A stretch of 64,000 nucleotides of DNA from the NCBI RefSeq assembly GCF_037975245.1, contig NC_092576.1:18046111-18110110 (forward strand), in the 5' to 3' direction. Under the pieces are notes generated by a model. That model was not told the DNA's origin. It did no database searches and worked only from the letters and a program-made list of their open reading frames with translations. Shown here one piece after another: positions 60,216 to 64,000 of this stretch (its first letter is position 1; every line of letters begins with the position of its first letter). A program made the position numbers and the translations under genes. Source of the DNA: Apostichopus japonicus (Eukaryota > Echinodermata > Holothuroidea > Aspidochirotida > Stichopodidae).

Positions 60216-60533
60216 GTTGATTGCTAGGCGGGGTTGTAACCTAGCAACGAAAAAGTTTCAAATTTTTTTTTTGCCCAATTTCATCCTTTGAGACATATGG
60301 AGGGCACCATATCAGTTCCAGGCGATTCTAAGAGGGTCGACGTGGAATCGACCCAAAAATCTGTTGATTTGGCATGGATTGACCCATATATCATTTACAT
60401 TATTTCTCAAATGATATTGGATCAAAACTCAAATCAATATTTCTTATCTGATATCGTAAACCCTGTATCAGTTAAGAGTTTATTTTGTATCATAATATGT
60501 TCTATTTTTACTAGGTCAAAAGGAGAGCAGTAA

Positions 60534-60673
60534 CATCTTGCCCGCACTAAGGCGTGCCAGGTTTCTTTGGAACTGAATACCCTTATAGTCGATGGAATGG
60601 ACCAATCAAAGACTGATCTGCCACATTTTGTCCAGAGTGAAAAGGATGTAAAACATCCACATCCACATAACAG
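60534..60673 (+). pseudogene. Transposase-like exon with first catalytic Asp motif
   Basis: A frame of 46 codons ends at donor AACAG|GTCAGT. It reads HLARTKACQVSLELNTLIVD followed by GMDQSKTDLPHFVQ. The I-x-D-G-M-D-Q-x-K-T block is a hallmark, as I recall it, of the first acidic catalytic motif in this transposase-like family. Same strand as 56063-56657. Confidence 0.6.
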
Positions 60674-61240
60674 GTCAGTACTATATTATCATGGAGGTCT
60701 GTTTTACCTCCATGGTATTGTGAAGTGACCTAAGAGTGCACAAGACGGAAAGTGTTTATGTCATTATACGTGTAAACATCACGTTTTCTGGTTTCCGAGA
60801 AATTGTAATCCTACAGTATGAAATTGTAATGTCATGTTGGTGTATAGTACAGTATGTATGTGCGTGAGCAGTATGAGTGTGTGGGTGTTTATACAGGGTG
60901 TTTGTTTGTATGATGCCTTGTTTTACAACACAATGTCTCAAGAGGGGAAGCTTGATTATCTTCATAAATAGTATAAGGATGGACACCTAAGGTTACAAGA
61001 AGTCTAGTGTTCCTATTGTTTTGGTTGAGGTCAAATCAATTCTGTTCTTTATTTTGTTGTTCTGATAAAGATTATGGCCTTAGTATCCATCAAATATTAT
61101 GTGACTGTTTTGTTTGTTTGTTAAAGCACATAGTAGGTTAATTATCAAACTTTATTTAATAGCAGAAAACAAGTAATAACAACCTCTTTATCATACATGT
61201 CAATGAAGTAGTATATATTCATTCTTCTCTTTCTTTTCAG

Positions 61241-61463
61241 GTGTCCTAATTCACACTAAAGGTCCATGTGACAAGTTTGCATATATGTTATGACTGATCT
61301 GAAGCATATCCAACATGATTCAAACATGACCATTACATGCAATTTGTGGACACTAGTGAAGCACAAGGATACTCTTGGGAAGGATTTGTTTTTGCAAATG
61401 GATAATTGTTACAGGGAGAATAAGAACCGCTATCTTCTGTCCTTCTGCCCTTCTGCTCCTTGC
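61241..61463 (+). pseudogene. Transposase-like exon with DN-ENKN motif, frameshifted
   Basis: Acceptor TTCTCTTTCTTTTCAG, then VLIHTKGPCDKFAY in one frame and, after a shift near 61285, DLKHIQHDSNMTITCNLW and LFLQMDNCYRENKNRYLLSF. The Q-x-D-N-x-x-R-E-N-K-N block matches the second catalytic Asp region of the same family. Another shift follows at the C-rich 61435-61450. The expected downstream His/Asp-rich block is not found. Confidence 0.6.
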
Positions 61464-61469
61464 TTTTAG

Positions 61470-61835
61470 AGTTGAAGATCTTCAGAGTGGTGATATATAT
61501 AAATGTTATAACTTTGCTAAAGAAGTTATTGAAGTATCTGACTATATTCAAGTTGGGAATATAGCAGCCGTAAACCTCATTGATTCAAGCACACGACCAT
61601 ACTTTGGAGAAGTCACTAAAATTTAAAAGGATGAGGTTATTTTACATTGGATGAAGGGATCCTGGACTGGAGACTGGAAACTGCTAGACTGTGGCCAAGG
61701 AAGAAATAAGCAGCCATACACACCATCAGTTTCTTTCCATTCCTTAATGTTTTCCTTATTTTCTTGCAACAACTTGTGTAAAAGAAGATATGTAGTTTTG
61801 AGAAACACACACAATTTTGTTGGTGTATTGCTACA
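61470..61835 (+). pseudogene. Transposase-like C-terminal exon with one stop
   Basis: Acceptor CTCCTTGCTTTTAG, then VEDLQSGDIYKCYNFAKEV, DYIQVGNIAAVNLIDSS and FGEVTKI, a TAA at 61624, and in the same frame KDEVILHWMKGSWTGDWKLL. The product resembles a small beta-rich reader-like tail (VGNxxAV...FGEVTKI...LHWM). TAA could be a mutated CAA. Satellite array 2 begins immediately after. Confidence 0.6.
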
Positions 61836-62935
61836 CTTAACTGGTTGGGGCGTACTGGTACGCCCCAAAGATATATACAATTTATCATAGGGGTGTATTT
61901 CTACTCTAAACTGGTTGGGGCGTACTGGTACGCCCAAAAGATATATACAATTAATCATAGTGGTCTATTGCTACACTTAACTGGTTGGGGCGTACTGGTA
62001 CGCCCCAAAGATATATACAATTTATCATAGTGGTCTATTGCTACACTTAACTGGTTGGGGCGTACTGGTACGCCCCAAAGATATATACAATTTATCATAG
62101 GGGTGTATTTCTACTCTAAACTGGTTGGGGCGTACTGGTACGCCCCAAAGATATATACAATTAATCATAGTGGTGTATTGCTACACTTAACTGGTTGGGG
62201 CGTACTGGTACGCCCCAAAGATATATACAATTTATCATAGTGGTCTATTGCTACACTTAACTGGTTGGGGCGTACTGGTACGCCCCAAAGATATATACAA
62301 TTTATCATAGGGGTGTATTTCTACTCTAAACTGGTTGGGGCGTACTGGTACGCCCCAAAGATATATACAATTAATCATAGTGGTGTATTGCTACACTTAA
62401 CTGGTTGGGGCGTACTGGTACGCCCCAAAGATATATACAATTTATCATAGTGGTATATTGCTACACTTAACTGGTTGGGGCGTACTGGTACGCCCCAAAG
62501 ATATATACAATTTATCATAGTGGTATATTTCAACACTTAACTGGTTGGGGCGTACTGGTACGCCCCAAAGATATGTATATAATTAATCATAGTGGTGTAT
62601 TGCTACACTTAACTGGTTGGGGCGTACTGGTACGCCCCAAAGATATATACAATTTATCATAGTGGTCTATTGCTACCCTTAACTGGTTGGGGCGTACTGG
62701 TACGCCCCAAAGATAAATACAATTTATCATAGAGGTGCATTTTTATACTTAACTGGTTGGGGCGTACTGGTACGCCCCAAAGATATATACAATTTATCAT
62801 AGTGGTGTATTGCAACACTTAACTGGTTGGGGCGTATTGGTACGCCCCAAGGATAGAACTTATTACAAGTAGAGGTGTATTGCTACACTTAACTGGTTGG
62901 GGTGTATTGGAAAGCCCCAAAGATACAAAAAAAAT
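61836..62935 (+). repeat. Satellite array 2: 16 units of 70 bp with hairpin core
   Basis: Sixteen cores, from 61847 to 62899, are spaced 70 bases apart (one spacing 72). The core GGGGCGTACTGGTACGCCCC is a 9-bp stem around 2 bases and is nearly invariant until the last two units. Unit variants with GGGTGTATTTCTACTCTAA recur every third unit (near 61890, 62100, 62310), a 210-bp higher-order pattern. Reverse-complemented, the core differs from that of array 1 by one base. Confidence 0.95.
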
Positions 62936-63880
62936 TGTACAATATATCCATTTTGCCCCAAAATGACTATTTATCAAAAAATACTTGTATTTTATGTTCG
63001 CTTTGGGAAAATCATACCAAAAATAATCATATATTAAATTTTTGCTATGTTTTGTCAACTTGATTGATAAAAATCTTTGCTTTTGTTAGTAAGTGATGGT
63101 TTATTCAAAATTCAGTGAATGTTATGGCTAAATTGCTTAATTTGTTAGTATCTGTAACAGCAAACTCTTTTAAGACATCTAATCCACCAGAATAGAGATA
63201 AAATGTTTATGTCTGCTCGTTTTACTATGAATTAACAAGGTAACACTGTTGTGTTAAATTATTCCATGTAAATGGCTATGTATCCTGCATTTCTGAATAA
63301 ATGTATATTTACAGAATTTTACAAATAAAGAAATGTTACATGCAAATAAATGAGAAAATACGCAACATATTTCAAATGTCATATTTTTCATGTACTTATA
63401 CAATGCAAAAACCAGGCCTTGGTTAACAGACCACATTTCAACGTAAAAGGGTTGAATTCACTCGTACATCTTTCATTTTTCAGCTTTTACTTGGAGAAAA
63501 AGTGAAAAGTCATATTTCCTTAATTACCCAAATGTTTCCTAGTCTCTTATTGTTTATTTCTGGAGCAGCCGCTTTTTGTAAGATCATGTTTATTCATCCA
63601 CTCGTCGTTGACGTTTTGTTTACGAATTCTTCGCACCTGCCTTATAGCGTGGTCAATAACATCCATGGCAACCATACATACGATACTTGAAAAAAAAAAA
63701 AACAGATCAACAGATCGATGGTAACAATAAACATTGATGAATCCGAGCCGATTTATTGATGACGACATTAAAACAAAGCAGGGTAATCTTAATTTATCTT
63801 ATCACATGATAATATGTGCGAGTAATGAGTCAGAGAGGGAGAGAGAATGTAGAGAATCATCTTTATGGTGTACGTCAGAG
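62936..63880. other. Intergenic, nothing recognised
   Basis: AT-rich DNA after the second satellite. Short open frames only, no element terminus identified. Confidence 0.4.
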
Positions 63881-63884
63881 CCAG

Positions 63885-64000
63885 GGCCGTAGCTTAGGTG
63901 GGGGAATGGAGGAGGGGTGGAATGGTACAAGGGAACGTGCGCACCCTACCCCACACAAATAAAAAAAATCATATTTCTTTCCCATTGGCTTACATTTCGC
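63885..64000 (+). repeat. Start of GC-rich hAT-type repeat, cut by window end
   Basis: CAGGGCCGTAGCTTAGG followed by G-rich sequence resembles the CAG...GTAGC termini of hAT-type MITEs elsewhere in the window. The other end is outside. Confidence 0.35.

Noticed and set aside
61623-62450. Repeated 61-codon frames and minus-strand frames across array 2
   Set aside because: Chance frames created by the 70-bp unit (three units equal 210 bases, a multiple of three). No codon-like constraint beyond the repeat itself.

Overview
This window is AT-rich DNA from an animal nuclear genome. Spliced exon fragments with GT/AG boundaries, Pol III-type SINE boxes, non-LTR, Penelope-like, Ty3-type and hAT elements, long TA/TTA microsatellites and complex satellites all exclude a prokaryote. 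The mix of repeats suggests a marine invertebrate, possibly an echinoderm, but nothing here proves the species. There is no complete, confidently named host gene. What can be read is mostly mobile DNA, with some exon-like islands.

Layout. 0-7.4 kb: a tRNA-derived SINE, a dispersed duplication and a TA microsatellite. 7.5-10.7 kb: a CR1/L2-type LINE that lost its RT core, then two Penelope-like GIY-YIG endonuclease fragments forming a 663-bp inverted repeat. 10.7-15.4 kb: homopurine tracts, a broken P2X7-C-terminal-like gene behind two CRE sites, and a 970-bp MITE. 15.4-23.5 kb: mostly anonymous, with a duplicated segment, an integrase-core fragment and two LINE fragments. 23.5-26.5 kb: a satellite of about 88-bp units, each with the hairpin core GGGGCGTACCAATACGCCCC. 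27.8-30.9 kb: about 399-bp tandem units dense in AGGTCA half-sites. 31.5-40 kb: hAT-type elements, two coding exons of an unrecognised gene on the minus strand, and a 2.77-kb unit bounded by two hAT-type repeats with an outer 8-bp target-site duplication; that unit holds a leucine-rich-repeat exon and a hAT transposase remnant. 41.0-49.2 kb: a Ty3-type LTR retrotransposon with open gag and pol, internally scrambled by inversions. 54.7-61.9 kb: scattered exons of a decayed transposase-like gene. 61.8-62.9 kb: a second satellite (70-bp units) with nearly the same hairpin core as the first.

How parts relate. The two hairpin satellites share a 20-bp palindrome (19/20 when the second is read on the minus strand) but otherwise have different units. 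The second begins right after the transposase-like C-terminal exon, so the palindromes could be transposase-binding sites or another selected DNA element. In the Ty3-type element, gag and pol are joined by a textbook -1 frameshift signal, yet the outer LTR halves now face the opposite way to gag-pol. The arrangement is explained exactly by two inversions between 21-bp repeats. These two cases, plus the composite hAT unit, are the strongest leads.
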